Shown: positions 25,201 to 35,733 of the stretch, in pieces | Numbering within the stretch: position 1 is the stretch's first letter | Layout of the letters: every line of letters begins with the position of its first letter | Assembly: GCF_029873635.1 (NCBI RefSeq) | Contig: NC_080422.1 | Coordinates: 6,479,764-6,543,763 of the forward strand | Direction of reading: 5' to 3' | From: Malania oleifera | Lineage: Eukaryota; Streptophyta; Magnoliopsida; Santalales; Ximeniaceae | Length of the DNA: 64,000 nucleotides | Program-made: the position numbers and the translations under genes | The notes under the pieces: model-generated | What the model saw: the letters and a program-made list of their open reading frames with translations, nothing else | What the model was told of the DNA's origin: nothing | The model's database searches: none

Positions 25201-28200
25201 AATCTACAAATATATTATATTTTTATTAATTAATTTCAAATTAATTCGGTTAAATTGATTAACCAAATTACCTGAAAAGGTAATTCGGTCGGGTTCAATT
25301 CGGTGAGGCCCCTCTATTCGGTTGGTTCGGTTAACAATTCTCATTAACTGAAAATTTTGGTTAATTCGGTTAATTAACCAAATTTGGCCGAACCGACCGC
25401 TTGCTCACCCCTACCATGGGATGATCCTCATTCCTCACCTTACTTTTAGGGGTTGACTTAGCTGCAGAAGTGTGCTAAGGTATGAGCACACTTACGACGA
25501 ACAACTTATAAGACTAGTTGCTTGTTTAGCAAGGAAATCATGGTTCAAAAAAGAAAAAACCCCAAGTGAACCTGGAGTCGCTACCCTATTGTGGCTTTCA
25601 TACCCCAGTCCCTACATCTTCCAGTTCTCCATATCTCAAGATTTTGTTGATGAAGATTGTTCAGATTCAAGAAGCACACGGAATAAAGCTAGACTATTTG
25701 ACTATTTGACCGAAAATAGCCACTTCCCAGCTTGACAACCTAGAGGCTTGGGTGGGAAGACCACCTTCCCCACCTCAACTCTCTCTATGCTCTCTATTTT
25801 TTTATCTTTTTTCTTTTTCCTTAATCTCGCTCTTTCCATTTTTTACATATGCACATTTTTGGCCAACACCTTTGTTGCTGCTTGTGTTTTGTTATTCCAC
25901 ACCGATGCTCTCTTATTGAACAGTTCATTTTCTTGTATATGGTTCACTAATTGCCACCCAACCACATCTACTTTGGGGGAGCTCATAATTTTATGGGGGA
26001 GTCATTATCCCTAGAATCATTTCTCTTGGAATTTAGTCATCATCAGAAAATGAAAGATAATCACACTTGATCTTGGTTTTGATAATTTAAAAGTTCCCCT
26101 AGATGATTCTAAACTTTCTCACACTATTATGTCAGGCTCACACTATTATGTTAGGCTTAATTAGTTATATTGTTGATTTATTTTGTAATACATGATTTGG
26201 TGTAACATGATAGCTTCTATAGCTAATATACCAAACTTGGTAGTATTGGCATAACAAATTGCATGTGTATTGAAAATTGGTTGGCATTTATTTAGCCATA
26301 TGATGTTAATATTTTATTAGCTTACGCTTAGAATAAAATACTCAATACAATTTAAAACTAATTCTGTCTGATTCTAGATTTAAAAAGACCTGAATATGTG
26401 AATATCACCAATGATGCAACATAAGCTTCAAGGCCTGGATGGGAAGGATTGGTATTTTTAGAAATTTTAGGCAATCTTGTAGCTTATTATTTAAGAATTT
26501 TTCTTATTTTTGCATCATTTTTATAGTACAGTTTTATAAGCTAATAATCTAGTAGATGATTTAAGATTTTTATGATTTAAAGATTATTCACGTGTTGTTT
26601 TAATTATTAGGGATTTTTTTTCCTTTTTTTTTTTTCTCTTATTCTCCTCTCTAATTTTAATAGGGTAAAGAATTCATTTTTTTGTCTCTTTTAAATATGA
26701 CAATATTCAAGTACTTTTATTGATCTAAAAATGGTGAAATTCAACTTTTTGGGTTTGCTTCATTGGTGCAAAAGCCAGTGCATTATGTTTGGAATCTTTA
26801 GAGCATGCGCATGTTTATTTGTTGAATTGGACTCCAAAATGATGTCTTACTAGTTGAATAACCTTTGACTAAATCATAATTTAAAAATTCTGACTTAAAT
26901 TGTATTGGTCAAGAACCCAAGATTATATCTATTAGCCTTAATGTTTCCAAAATTGTTCAATTTTTATATTTTTTATTTTTATAATTTTTCAGCAAAGCAT
27001 TTTAAATTAAGGGACTTACTAATTGCTAGAAAAAAGAGGCAAACATCAACAGAATTTTTTTGAAGGCCCTAATTATAGACAATTGTGGAAGCCTGCACCG
27101 CCTCTTTGTAGTCTCTGGAAACAGAATTGAGCTTGCACACTTTGCCTTTCTTTGACTTGTCCTTGTAAGGTTTCATTGTATTGTAATTTTAGACTCATAT
27201 GTGAGATGTATCGTATTCCAGAACACATTTGTTTCCCTCCCTCCCTCACATTTTTTAATTGCATTGTCATTGTCACATTGTTCTAATTAGTCTAAGAAAG
27301 AATTTTATATATTGGTTATAAACTGAATTCACACCCCCTTCCTCTCTCGGGTTGCTATTTGGGCCAACAAGATGGTCCCAAATAATATAAGCAGACAGAA
27401 CCTCAAACCACAACCACAAAATATCTGTTAGATACTAAACTTTTCCCCATATTTATCTCCAATTGACACATGTCTTCAAAAGCAAATAGATTGCATCTGA
27501 AATTCAATTTTTCATCTTCCATTGCATCACGAAAAAGTGACGGTATTGTCCCAAATAAGAGGTGATGAAGTTCTAGAACTTCAATCCTTGAATTCCCCCC
27601 ACTCTAAACTCTAGAATCTGCCTTGCTTCCTCAGCTTTTCTGAGCACCTTGCTTAACATTTCCATCACCAAAAAAAGCAACAAAACAGGAAAGGGATCCA
27701 CTTGCCTCAATCCTTCATTAGAGGGGAAGAAACCAAGAGGGTATCCATTCACCAAAACAAAACCTTAACTGTTGAGACACACCACCATATCCAGCATTCG
27801 ACTTCAATCAAAAAACCATTCTCTCATAAACATACATTGAAAAACCCCAGCAAGCATTAAGCTTTCTCTATATCTAACTTATTTATCACCCTAGTGTGCC
27901 TTCATTGAGCCTTGCATCCACTGCATTGTTAGCAAGAAAATCCACATTCAAAATCTGTCTACCCACAATAAACACATGTTGCTTCACTTGCTTGGTTCTA
28001 AAAAGTAACACCCTCCTGAGTCACCTTCTTCAATCTGTTAGCAGGCACCTTGGGCAATACCTTCTGGGCACTACCGACAACACTTATTGGTCTATAGTCC
28101 TTGAGGCACTTAAGTCCATGAAGGTTGTGTTTAAGCTATTCACAAGCTTTCCAACCCAGCCCAATTGATTTCAACACTCTCCAACTTCCTTTGACCCATC

Positions 28201-31200
28201 AGAAAAAGATTGCCTTGCTCATCAACCTAATCCTCTATAACTTTCTTTGCCCTTTTTCCTATGTGGCCCATTGCCCCCCCTCATATCATTTTTCATGGCC
28301 CAGCTTTCTCAAAAATTTGAATTCAAATTCGCTAAATGCCAACTCTCAGAAGATTTTCCACCAGTCCCCCAAAATACCCCGCCCTCAATGTGTCCCAAAT
28401 CCCAATTCTTCCCTCGCCTTGGAAATCTGTTCTCCTCCATACCTTCTTCCCAGCAAGAGACTTCATGCACCTTAAGCCCAAACACACTGTTCTCCTCTCC
28501 AGCAGTGCAGGCGCTGCTTCCAACCAAACTGGTATAAGGTACCTCCAACTCCCCCCGAATCAACCTTCAACCAGATGGGCCTTCACTCGACCTGATGAAT
28601 ATCCAGCCTATTATAAGCTACTTCATCCAGCTACAGAAATATTTCACATAAGCCACCAATTTTATGAGAAACCTTCACATCTCAAAGAAGAAGAAGAAGA
28701 AGAAGAAGAAGAAGAAGAAGAAAGCCCAGGTTTGAACCCCTCTTTATAAGTTGCTACAATCAGATTCAACCAATCAAGGATGAGGTCTACTCTGCCAAAC
28801 CACCATTTCTGCTTCAACACAGCCTCTGCCTCCTTTCTAGACTGAAACACAAACAAAAACAACCCATTTATTTTATTTTTTTCAAAAAAGTCTCCCTAGC
28901 CCCTTTTTCTCCCAAAGGCCCAACTCTTGCCCACCCATTGTTGAATCCCACTCCTATTAGGAATTAAACCAACTCCAGAGTCCAGAGTAACAGCCTACTA
29001 ATGCCTTTCAATCCCTTCAAGCCTCAAACTCGACATCTTCATATTCAACAAGATTGATCTCCCATCAGTCTTGCAATTGGAAATTGAAGCTTTGGTCAAA
29101 AAGCCATCTCTGCCCGCAACAGCTGTTTCGAATATTTCAAGTCCTTTGCCGCACCTCCAAAATGTTTCTTTCCCAACCTAACTCTCCACAATCACTGCAA
29201 AGAGTCTCCAGCCTTCCTAATCATTTGCTTCAAGAACTCTAATCCTAAAAGATCTCCCTCGAATCCCTTGCCTATTGACCATTACTCATTAGATCAAGGG
29301 AAGCACCCCACCAATTTGATTGTTCGATTGTTCCCTGAAAAATAAAGTAGCATTTCCTTCCTCACATCTTCCACTGACCAGCTTCAAACCATAATCTGCA
29401 CTCAGGCACTCTTCCGCAACAAGGTGAGCTTCATTCCTCATCATCTTCAAGTGGTTCGCCCTTTCTCTTTCTTGCCCTATGATGAAAACCTCAACCCCAC
29501 CTTCAGTTGAACTAAATTAAGAAAAAACTATTTTTTTAAAAAATTCTTGAGTTCCAACTGTAAAAAATCCTCTTTTTTTTCTTCTCCTTCCTATAAAGTA
29601 CATAGCACCAATACTGCTGTCTCTAGCCATGCACTGCCCTTTGGCATGGATACTAGCATTTTTTGGGATTGTATTATTATGGTTAATGAAAGTATGTAAA
29701 CTTAGGGACATCTTTCCTTTTAGAACAACTTATTAATTTTCCTTTTAACTTTTAATTTGCCTCTGTCAATGAGCCTTGACCCAATCGTAAAGACATTACG
29801 CCCAATCCTGAAGGTCAAATGTTCAAGCTATGCAAACAGCCTCTGTGGAGAGGAAGCTGCACACACCGTGTCTCAGATCTTCATATTTTCTTATTTTGTT
29901 TGCCTCTCTCTATAAACTGTTGCAATATAATTATGGAAATAAGAACGTTCCTTGAACATGTTGCCAAGACAACTAGCATATAAACTATTAAATCAACCAG
30001 TGGAAATTTTTCAGGAGAAGAATACACAAAGCTTCCACCAGCAACATATAAACATCATGAGCACAAAAAGCTAAACTTACAAGGAGAGGATGTCGTACTA
30101 ATCTGTGACTGAAATGACAGCCCTTTACTGAATTCAATATACGAGTAACCTGCAGAAAATGATCAGATCGACTTGATATGTCTCCGGTGAATAAAAAAAA
30201 ACCAAGTTAAGCCACTTCCAAAACAGTTGGTGGCACTTTAAAGAGGCATCAAGCATTAACAAGTAAAGTTATGATTCCTGAACAAACTCAGATCACTAGC
30301 ATGTAACAAGGGAAAGCTTACCAAGCTTACCATTTTTTGAAAAATATCGTGTCTGCGGACCACTGTAGACTGCTTTGTGCACAATTGCTCTTTTCTTAAC
30401 TTCTTCCTCTCTTGCTAACACACGCTCTAAATTCCTCAAGTTTATTATTTCTGCAGTGTGAAAATTCATGCAGCCAAGTTGAGATTATCCAACAGGCTTA
30501 AGCATGCTTGAATATTCAAAAACAAAAATCTAGAAACAATTCCTGCAACCCATGATCGTCTAAACTCGAATTTCACAGCATAAACCTGTTTGAGCTGCTT
30601 CCAAAAGCATCTCTTCTTGGGTCATCCTCTTCTCCTCACCTTCCTTCTTCCTTTTTATTGGCTGGAAATACATGTAAATATCAAATATTCAGTTCAACAT
30701 ATCTCACTGACATCTTGTAAAGTAATTGTTTGGTTATGTTTCTAGAATATGACTTAGCCCGAGTAATAGTTTCAACTGAAAGTTAAAAAAAAATAACCTG
30801 GCAGAGTCATGTAAAATTCATAAAGTGTTCCAGTAAAACAAGTCAACTATTAGAAAAGTGGGGAGCTCTGCACATCTTTATATATATGCTTCTCGCTTCA
30901 CAGTCGCACCAATTCCATAACAGAAGTGCATCCTATGATCTGATTCTTTCATCAAAGATGCATAAAAAATCTGATTCTTTTCTTCCCTTTCTTTTTTTTT
31001 GGCAGTGCATGTCACTTTATTCTGAGCTGAGGCTCTGCTTCCAATAGCAATAACACAGCTCAAATAATTATCTTACCTTTTCAAATGCAACATATTGCTT
31101 CAACTTACCCGACCAAGGTGACAAGAGTCATCAAGATCATTGAGCCTGTGATGTAGCTAAGACCTAAAACAAAAATTCAAATTTTTTGCATGTATCCAAC

Positions 31201-32509
31201 CCAAACCCCAAGTAATAAGTACACACCATGAAGTGAATGAGATATAATCAAACCTAAGAAAAGGAATCATGAATAATTAAAACACTCAAGACAATAACAT
31301 CATCAATAGTAGGCACGTTTAGAATGAATCACATTGAATAGCATCCAAACCATGGTTTTAAATCACAGTAGCGGGTAGCGTAACGTAACAGTAATGGGTG
31401 TAACGGGAAGCGGGAGTAGCGGATGTACACATAATGGGAAGCGGGCGTAACGGCCGTGAATTTTTTTGAAGCACGCACAGCCTTGTGCATATTAGCATAC
31501 TTGCATGTTTTAAGCTTTTAGCCTTCTTAGAAAGAGTTTTAGTGTATTTTGGATCTTTTAGTTCAAGTAATTAAGTTATTTGGTAGGGGCAACAAGTTCA
31601 CATTTGTTTTAAACAACCATTGATAGAAAAATTACGTGTGTGTGCGTATTTATACTTCTCATTGTTCTTATCTATGATAAATTTTTATGTGTGCTAAATT
31701 AATTAATAAAACAAAATACATTAGACACTACATTAATCTATTAGACACATAAGACATACGAATAATACAAGTATAAAATAGCTAGAAAAGAAAGAAGGTT
31801 GAAGTTGAAAAATATAAAACATAAATATTACATTACTAATATTATCAAAATAAAATATTTTCCTAACAAGTTAGTATTTTCAAATTGTTAATTAATGCAT
31901 CTATTGTGAGTATTTAAAGAAATAGTAAATTTTGTATCATTGTCATCCTCTTTATAATCTTTTCCCCCTCTTGCCACTTGGTATATTGAGAATGATATAT
32001 GAAAGAGAGGGATAAAGTGAGAAGAAAAAGTAAAAAATAAAATAATTTTTTGGTGTAATAGTCCTGTAGCGGTTACGTAGCGGCCATAGCGGCCTTTACG
32101 TAATGGTCGCGGTCCATAACGGCTGCTATGGCCGTGATTTTCCTTTCTACCGATTTCGCGGTGTGTAACGGTATCGGTAACCCAAAAAACCGTTACGTAA
32201 CAGCGTTACGTAACGGTCGCGGCCTTTATTTAAAACCATGATCCAAACCCTAATTCACCATTGGCATCAACCAAATAAAGAGCAATTACTTGTCACCAAA
32301 AAGTGAGGATGCAAAAGGTCTGCTTGTGCATAACCAATCCCAACCTTACGAACAAACGTGAAACTGCATAGGAACTGAAGAACTAAAGATTAAGGAGAGA
32401 ATTTCTAAAAATTAGTAAATATAATGCACAGAAGATCATTCCAAACTGTCATATATCAAAGAGGTGGAAAGCAGCTAATGATTGACACAACAGAAATAAT
32501 GTTCATTAA

Positions 32510-32550
<41 letters not shown>

Positions 32551-34417
32551 AATAAATAAATAAATTCACATCATCAAGAACAAAATCTTGAACCACAACT
32601 TGAAGCACGTCCAGTACCTTCATTGTTGCCTGCAAAGCTGCACGTATTGCATCTCTTTCAGCTTGCCGAACAATGACAGAAGTCCTTGTAGATTTCCTCA
32701 CAATTCTCTCACCTTCTAAATCATCAGGAACATTTTGATGCTCAGGAAGGGTACCCTGTTCAGAAGTTCTTTCATCCTGGGGTTCTGTTTCTAATTTTGA
32801 AAGCACCTTCTTTTTCTTCTCCTTCTTTGTCACAGATTTTCCTGGAAATATTAATCGTTTCTTCGTCTTTATCCTATGAAAGAAGCAGTTATTTGACCAA
32901 TTATAATTAGGAATTATATGTCACTCAGCTCATTTTCTCAATAGACCAACCTGTCATCCACATCATTTTCTACTTCTTCATCTGTCTCAGGTTCCTGGCA
33001 CCAAAAGAAGTGAGGTAAATTAGATGGTGTGAAAGTTCAAATGGTTGTGTACATTAAAATGAACAACAGAGCAACAAAGATGATTACACATTTTAAGTTA
33101 AAGATTAAAGAGATGCAAATCATAACGATAAACTATAAAGTACTCACATCTTCATCAAAGTCACTATCGAACTCATCGGCAGCCTCTGCTTCTTCCTCGT
33201 AAATTTCATCATTCTCTTCCTAAGTAAACATTAATATAGAGTATAAACAAATGTAAACATGGTGGGAAATACTCTCTGCAAAATTGTATTTTTTATTCCA
33301 AAAAAAAAAAAAAAGAGAAAATTAGGAATGGTTTATTACTTTATTCTGTGAAATGGTATGACCTTGCGACATTGGTAAAGAAATGTAAATAGAAGAACTA
33401 GAAACATTATCATGTATCCTGTTAATGCTTAATAACCAGGCATGAATTATGCCTAAAAAATTAAAGATGACTGTACGATTGTCCAATGCAGCAGAAATGA
33501 GTCATGATATAGAATTTAAGAAAATGATTATACCAAAGTGTTAACTAAAATATCATAATCAAATCTAATCACAGTCCCTTTATCTTGAATTTAAAAATTT
33601 TTTTTTAAAAATAAAAAAAAAAAGTGAAAACAACAACCTTGGTCCTAAATGTCCCACCTTGCAATGCAGAGAACCAGTTTTTATATTTTTAATCAGAATT
33701 TTTTCCCCACAATCAGGAGAGTTTAATGAAAAACTAATGATCAAATCATTCAACTTAATGCTTTCAAACAACTACCTCTTTAAGAGCATCCTGATTCCAA
33801 AACAGCTCATCTTCTTCTACTTCATCATTGAGCAACTTGGTCATCCTTGTAAAAGAATCAATTTGATCATTCAGTGTCAAAAACTCTTGAGTGTTTAAAA
33901 TGATATTTAAATTTTATCTTTTTATTTTTATTTTTTTTCATTTTTTATCAAATCAGAAGGAAAGCTTAAGCGCAACGGTAAGGCTGTCGCAGTATGACCT
34001 GGAGGTCACAAGTTTGAGGCGTGGAAACAGCCTCTTGCAAAAATGCAAGGTAAGCTTGGGTACTACAGACCCATTGTGATCTGCCCCTTCCCTAGACCCC
34101 GCATACGCAGGAGCTTTGTGCACCGGGCTCCCCTTTTTTTTTTTTTTTCAATCAAACCATAAAACCAGTCTTTCACAGCATAGAGGGAAGACTATACATC
34201 AAGTCCTCCAGACCCCTGAAGGCATGGGAGCCTTGTGCACTGATGTTACAATTTATTTTTTTCTATGGACTAAGGAGTCCTCTGATGGACAGGATTCACA
34301 GAAAAGTAAAACAAACAAATATTTAGTAAATATTTCAAGTTCTCACCTTTTCCCTCTAGTTGCTCGAGAACCGCGCTCGAGAAAAACAGGGTCCTCTTTT
34401 TTGCAAGTCTCCATCAT
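13244..34417 (-). CDS. SWC2: SWR1 complex subunit 2 (VPS72/YL1 homologue), 11 exons
   Basis: This gene encodes the YL1/VPS72 subunit of the SWR1 remodeller, which binds the H2A.Z-H2B dimer and helps deposit it in nucleosomes. Exons, in order: 34347-34417, 33776-33845, 33148-33219, 32951-32994, 32618-32873, 30586-30661, 30331-30450, 30081-30149, 23313-23355, 22279-22344, 13244-13433. All ten introns are GT-AG and all codons join in phase to give about 358 aa, near the usual plant length. Landmarks: RGKRMTKLLNDEVEEDE (about 21-37), acidic DEFDSDFDEDEPETDEE (about 64-80), RIVRKSTRTSVIVRQAERD (about 134-152), EEKRMTQEEMLLEAAQTE (about 180-197) and the YL1_C domain KALCAVTGLPAKYRDPKTG (about 263-281). 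The start is the first of two adjacent ATGs, with an in-frame stop just upstream. Exon 11 was assigned by a perfect CG|T codon join and the expected tail length; if intron 10 were retained, the protein would end after residue 296. Confidence 0.93.
13769..17821 (+). mobile_element. Non-coding LTR element, copy B (LARD-like fossil)
   Basis: The left LTR is about 13769-14283, followed by primer site TGGTATCAAAGTGG at 14286, which resembles the initiator-Met type. A 2.1-kb interior without gag or pol features follows. The purine tract GAAGTGAGGGAAAA at 16387-16400 precedes a right LTR at 16401-17821. Subtracting the nested MITE and its target duplication leaves a right LTR of about 726 bp, matching the LTRs of copy A. 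The left LTR is shorter. The interior aligns by eye with that of copy A (for example the TTCCACAGGCAG blocks near 8840 and 14680). It lies antisense to SWC2 within its last intron. Confidence 0.62.
16946..17632. mobile_element. hAT-type MITE, 687 bp, 8-bp TSD GTTGGATC
   Basis: The terminal inverted repeats are CATGGTCTTAAATTTC on the left and its near-complement GAAATTTAAGACCTTG on the right. The flanks 16938-16945 and 17633-17640 are both GTTGGATC, an exact 8-bp target duplication typical of hAT elements. About 200 bp inside the left end and 110 bp inside the right end are crowded with GAAATTTCG/CGAAATT words, a subterminal array of the kind hAT transposases bind. The AT-rich core has no transposase. 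It sits in the right LTR of element B, so it is younger than that element. Confidence 0.9.
19215..19830 (-). repeat. Diverged ~310-bp tandem pair within the Copia RT region
   Basis: Segments of about 19215-19520 and 19535-19830 have the same succession of landmarks: GATAAAACA, then GACCAAACTCAAGTAC, then GGCACACTAATT, then a CCAATGACAC end. They differ at many positions, so this is an old local duplication within the fossil, not two separate insertions. Confidence 0.75.
20715..21118 (+). mobile_element. RTE-type LINE 3-prime end nested in the Copia fossil
   Basis: Plus-strand coding remnants read DKLRNEH, then RRGELVIVTSPKRERSRPKI, then RKDFIALSCPRKNALDHLNWRKR, matching the C-terminus of plant RTE LINE proteins. 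They are followed by CCCCACCTAGTGGGACTTAAAGC and a GTTGTTG tail. It is 5-prime truncated, as usual for LINEs. Copia integrase sequence lies on both sides, on the opposite strand, so the LINE inserted after the Copia element. It is better preserved than the related copy at 2385-2679. Confidence 0.8.
24933..25413. mobile_element. hAT-type MITE, 481 bp, 8-bp TSD CCATGGGA
   Basis: The termini are TAGGGGTGAGCA and TGCTCACCCCTA, perfect inverted repeats. The exact duplication CCATGGGA flanks the element at 24925-24932 and 25414-25421. The interior is rich in CGGTTAA/TTAACCG words and has an AT-rich core. No transposase is present. The same family occurs at 55188-56163 with a foreign insert. Confidence 0.93.
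27540..29520 (-). mobile_element. L1-type LINE remnant in SWC2 intron 8
   Basis: The minus strand shows a decayed reverse transcriptase. NRLKKV and KLDIEKA motifs lie between about 27850 and 28060, then VNGYPLGFFPSNEGLRQVDP at about 27690-27755, followed by LFLVMEMLSKVLRKA. This matches the usual NRLKxV, KLDIEKAYD, VNGxPxGFFxxxRGLRQGDP series. Upstream, at about 28690-28862, QSRKEAEAVL and LDWLNL resemble the DUF4283-like first part of plant LINE proteins. Reading-frame breaks and stops are frequent, and the endonuclease part between these blocks is not recognisable. It is transcribed in the same direction as SWC2 as part of the intron. Confidence 0.7.
28686..28722. repeat. (GAA)n microsatellite
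   Basis: About 12 GAA repeats within the LINE remnant; they encode only low-complexity Glu or Ser runs in the overlapping frames. Confidence 0.9.
29765..29875 (+). mobile_element. Possible decayed Au-type SINE
   Basis: GGTCAAATGTTCAAGC followed by ATGCAAACAGCCTCTGTGG resembles the B box and downstream segment of the Au SINE at 33959-34148 (GGTCACAAGTTTGAGGC then GGAAACAGCCTCTTGC). The A-box region is poorly kept and the tail is missing, so this is a tentative call. Confidence 0.4.
31351..32240. mobile_element. hAT-type MITE, 890 bp, 8-bp TSD ATCCAAAC
   Basis: The terminal inverted repeat is CATGGTTTTAAAT and its complement ATTTAAAACCATG. The exact duplication ATCCAAAC lies at 31343-31350 and 32241-32248. 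Subterminal regions are dense in GTAACGG, GTAGCGG and CCGTTAC words, while the core is AT-rich and codes for nothing. It lies in SWC2 intron 5. Its outer termini nearly match those of the element at 16946-17632, but the subterminal motif is entirely different. Confidence 0.93.
32511..32540. repeat. C30 homopolymer (G30 in SWC2 pre-mRNA)
   Basis: Thirty uninterrupted C, followed by twelve A, 77 nt inside SWC2 intron 5 from the donor at 32617. On the transcribed RNA this is U12 then G30. Such long G/C homopolymers are rare in plant DNA and difficult to sequence, so the exact length is uncertain. Confidence 0.9.
33959..34148 (+). mobile_element. Au-type SINE in SWC2 intron 1
   Basis: A tRNA-derived head with an A-box-like segment (about 33970-33990) and B-box-like GGTCACAAGTTTGAGGC is followed by GGAAACAGCCTCTTGC, then CCTTCCCTAGACCCCGC, GGAGCTTTGTGCACCGGGC and a poly-T end. 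These blocks, in this order, are the signature of the angiosperm Au SINE family. It lies antisense to SWC2 within the 501-bp first intron. Confidence 0.88.
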
Positions 34418-35055
34418 GTCAATCTTGCTTCAAGCTGCCTCCACAGCTAGCACTCTTTACTTCAAAATTGGAGAGAATTGGAGAGCAACGACAAAAGGCT
34501 TATTTGGTGATATCCTTGTCCTCTCTGTAAGACTGTCACAAAAGAAATACCTACAAAAATAATGTAACATCAGTAAAGAAAATCATGTAACTATCAGGCA
34601 GTCAGTTAACAATGAAAGAATAATCACCAGTGTTCTCATACCGAACTGAAATCAAAATAACCTAACTTTCTATTATTCTCCAGCGAACCAACCAACCAAA
34701 ATTTGGTAACCGAATCAATCAGTTAAAATTGGTTAATTTGGTTTATACTGAATACTGTTTACACCTAGTGTGGGTGGCATAATGAAAAAAGCACAAGAGG
34801 TAAGGGTTTTCAAAGAGCAAACTGCTCGAGATGTTTGGCCGACACGTTGGGGTTCCTCTGGTGGTTAGCAGCAATGAAAATTTGAGTGAAATGGTCTTGG
34901 GGGGTCCTGCTCCAAATGGGATGGGTGGTGTAGTAGGAAGGTATCTGGAAGGTGGTGTTTGGAAAATGGGGACATGGCTGGAATTTGAACTTGTCTAGAA
35001 CTGCTTTCCACTTTTTTGTATTTTTCTTTTTTTTTTTTTTCACTAAAATTTCAAG

Positions 35056-35345
35056 GCAGAGAAAATGGTTGAAGGGAACAGAAGAAGCAGTAGCAGCAGG
35101 AGGACAGAACCAAAACAAAGACGGAGAAAGAAAAAGAAGAAGAAAAAAAAAGGAAAAAGAAGAAGAAGAAGCAGGGAAGAAAAGAAGAGAAGAGGAAGGA
35201 GAACTATAGAATTGAAGAAGAAAGAGAGACATATAACTAGCAACGCAGAATTACATAGAGGTTGCTGGATAGAGTAGAGCAGATAGAAGGAGAAGAAATA
35301 AGGGAGGAGGAAGAACAAGAATAATTGGAAGGAAAATGGAGGGAT
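35056..35345 (+). repeat. Purine-rich tract
   Basis: About 290 nt of strong purine bias on the plus strand, built from imperfect GAA, GGA and AGA words. Frames through it give Lys/Arg/Glu-rich or Leu/Ser/Phe-rich low-complexity peptides, which I do not treat as coding. Confidence 0.7.
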
Positions 35346-35373
35346 TAAAATGAAATAAGGAGGATTGAGTTTG

Positions 35374-35716
35374 CGCTCTGATAGCAAATGATGCAGGGGC
35401 AGCATCAAGGATCTGCAGCCATAGAGAGATTAGAAGAAATAGAAGAGAGGAAACAAGGGGAAATGAGAGAAGATATTAGGGGTAAAACTCACGTTCAAGT
35501 CCAATTCAAATTCAACATACCTGCCTGCAACATGGATTTCACACACTGCATGTAAGAAAGCTTATGAACACATGAAATTACTCACATACCCCTAAAACTA
35601 CATGCATTGCAAACATACCCCTAGAATACACAAATACTACAAACGAGCCCCCAAATACACATAACACTCTACTAATTAAACTAAACACATAATAAACAAT
35701 TAACTTAACCCAACAA
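35374..35716 (-). mobile_element. Possible LTR end with degenerate primer site (fossil)
   Basis: GCGCTCTGATAGCAAA at 35373-35388 is the complement of a degraded TGGTATCAGAGC-type primer site. Next to it, up to about 35716, lies a segment that on the minus strand starts TGTTGGGTTAAG and ends in GCATCA, consistent with a short LTR of about 325 bp. No partner LTR was found. A weak call. Confidence 0.33.
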
Positions 35717-35733
35717 TTCCTTGACTTCTCTTC

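Larger units (their letters stand above)
23356..30080 (-). other. SWC2 intron 8 (6.7 kb) with two nested elements
   Basis: Donor CTT|gtaag at 30080 and acceptor tttcag|ATCC at 23356 bound this intron. It contains a 481-bp hAT MITE (24933-25413), an L1 LINE remnant (27540-29520), a (GAA)n run and a probable decayed SINE. The rest is AT-rich unique sequence without coding features. Confidence 0.85.

Noticed and set aside
28125-28749. Plus-strand open frames of 96-137 codons
   Set aside because: They are antisense to the L1 LINE remnant and end in a GAA-repeat Glu run.
34620-34790. Possible further copy of the TAGGGGTGAGCA hAT family
   Set aside because: CGGTTAA-like words and a TTTACACCTA end are suggestive, but I see no matching left end or target duplication.
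34810-35408. Long Leu/Ser/Phe-rich frames on the minus strand and Lys/Arg/Glu-rich frames on the plus strand
   Set aside because: They are products of the purine-rich tract. Composition alone keeps all frames open.
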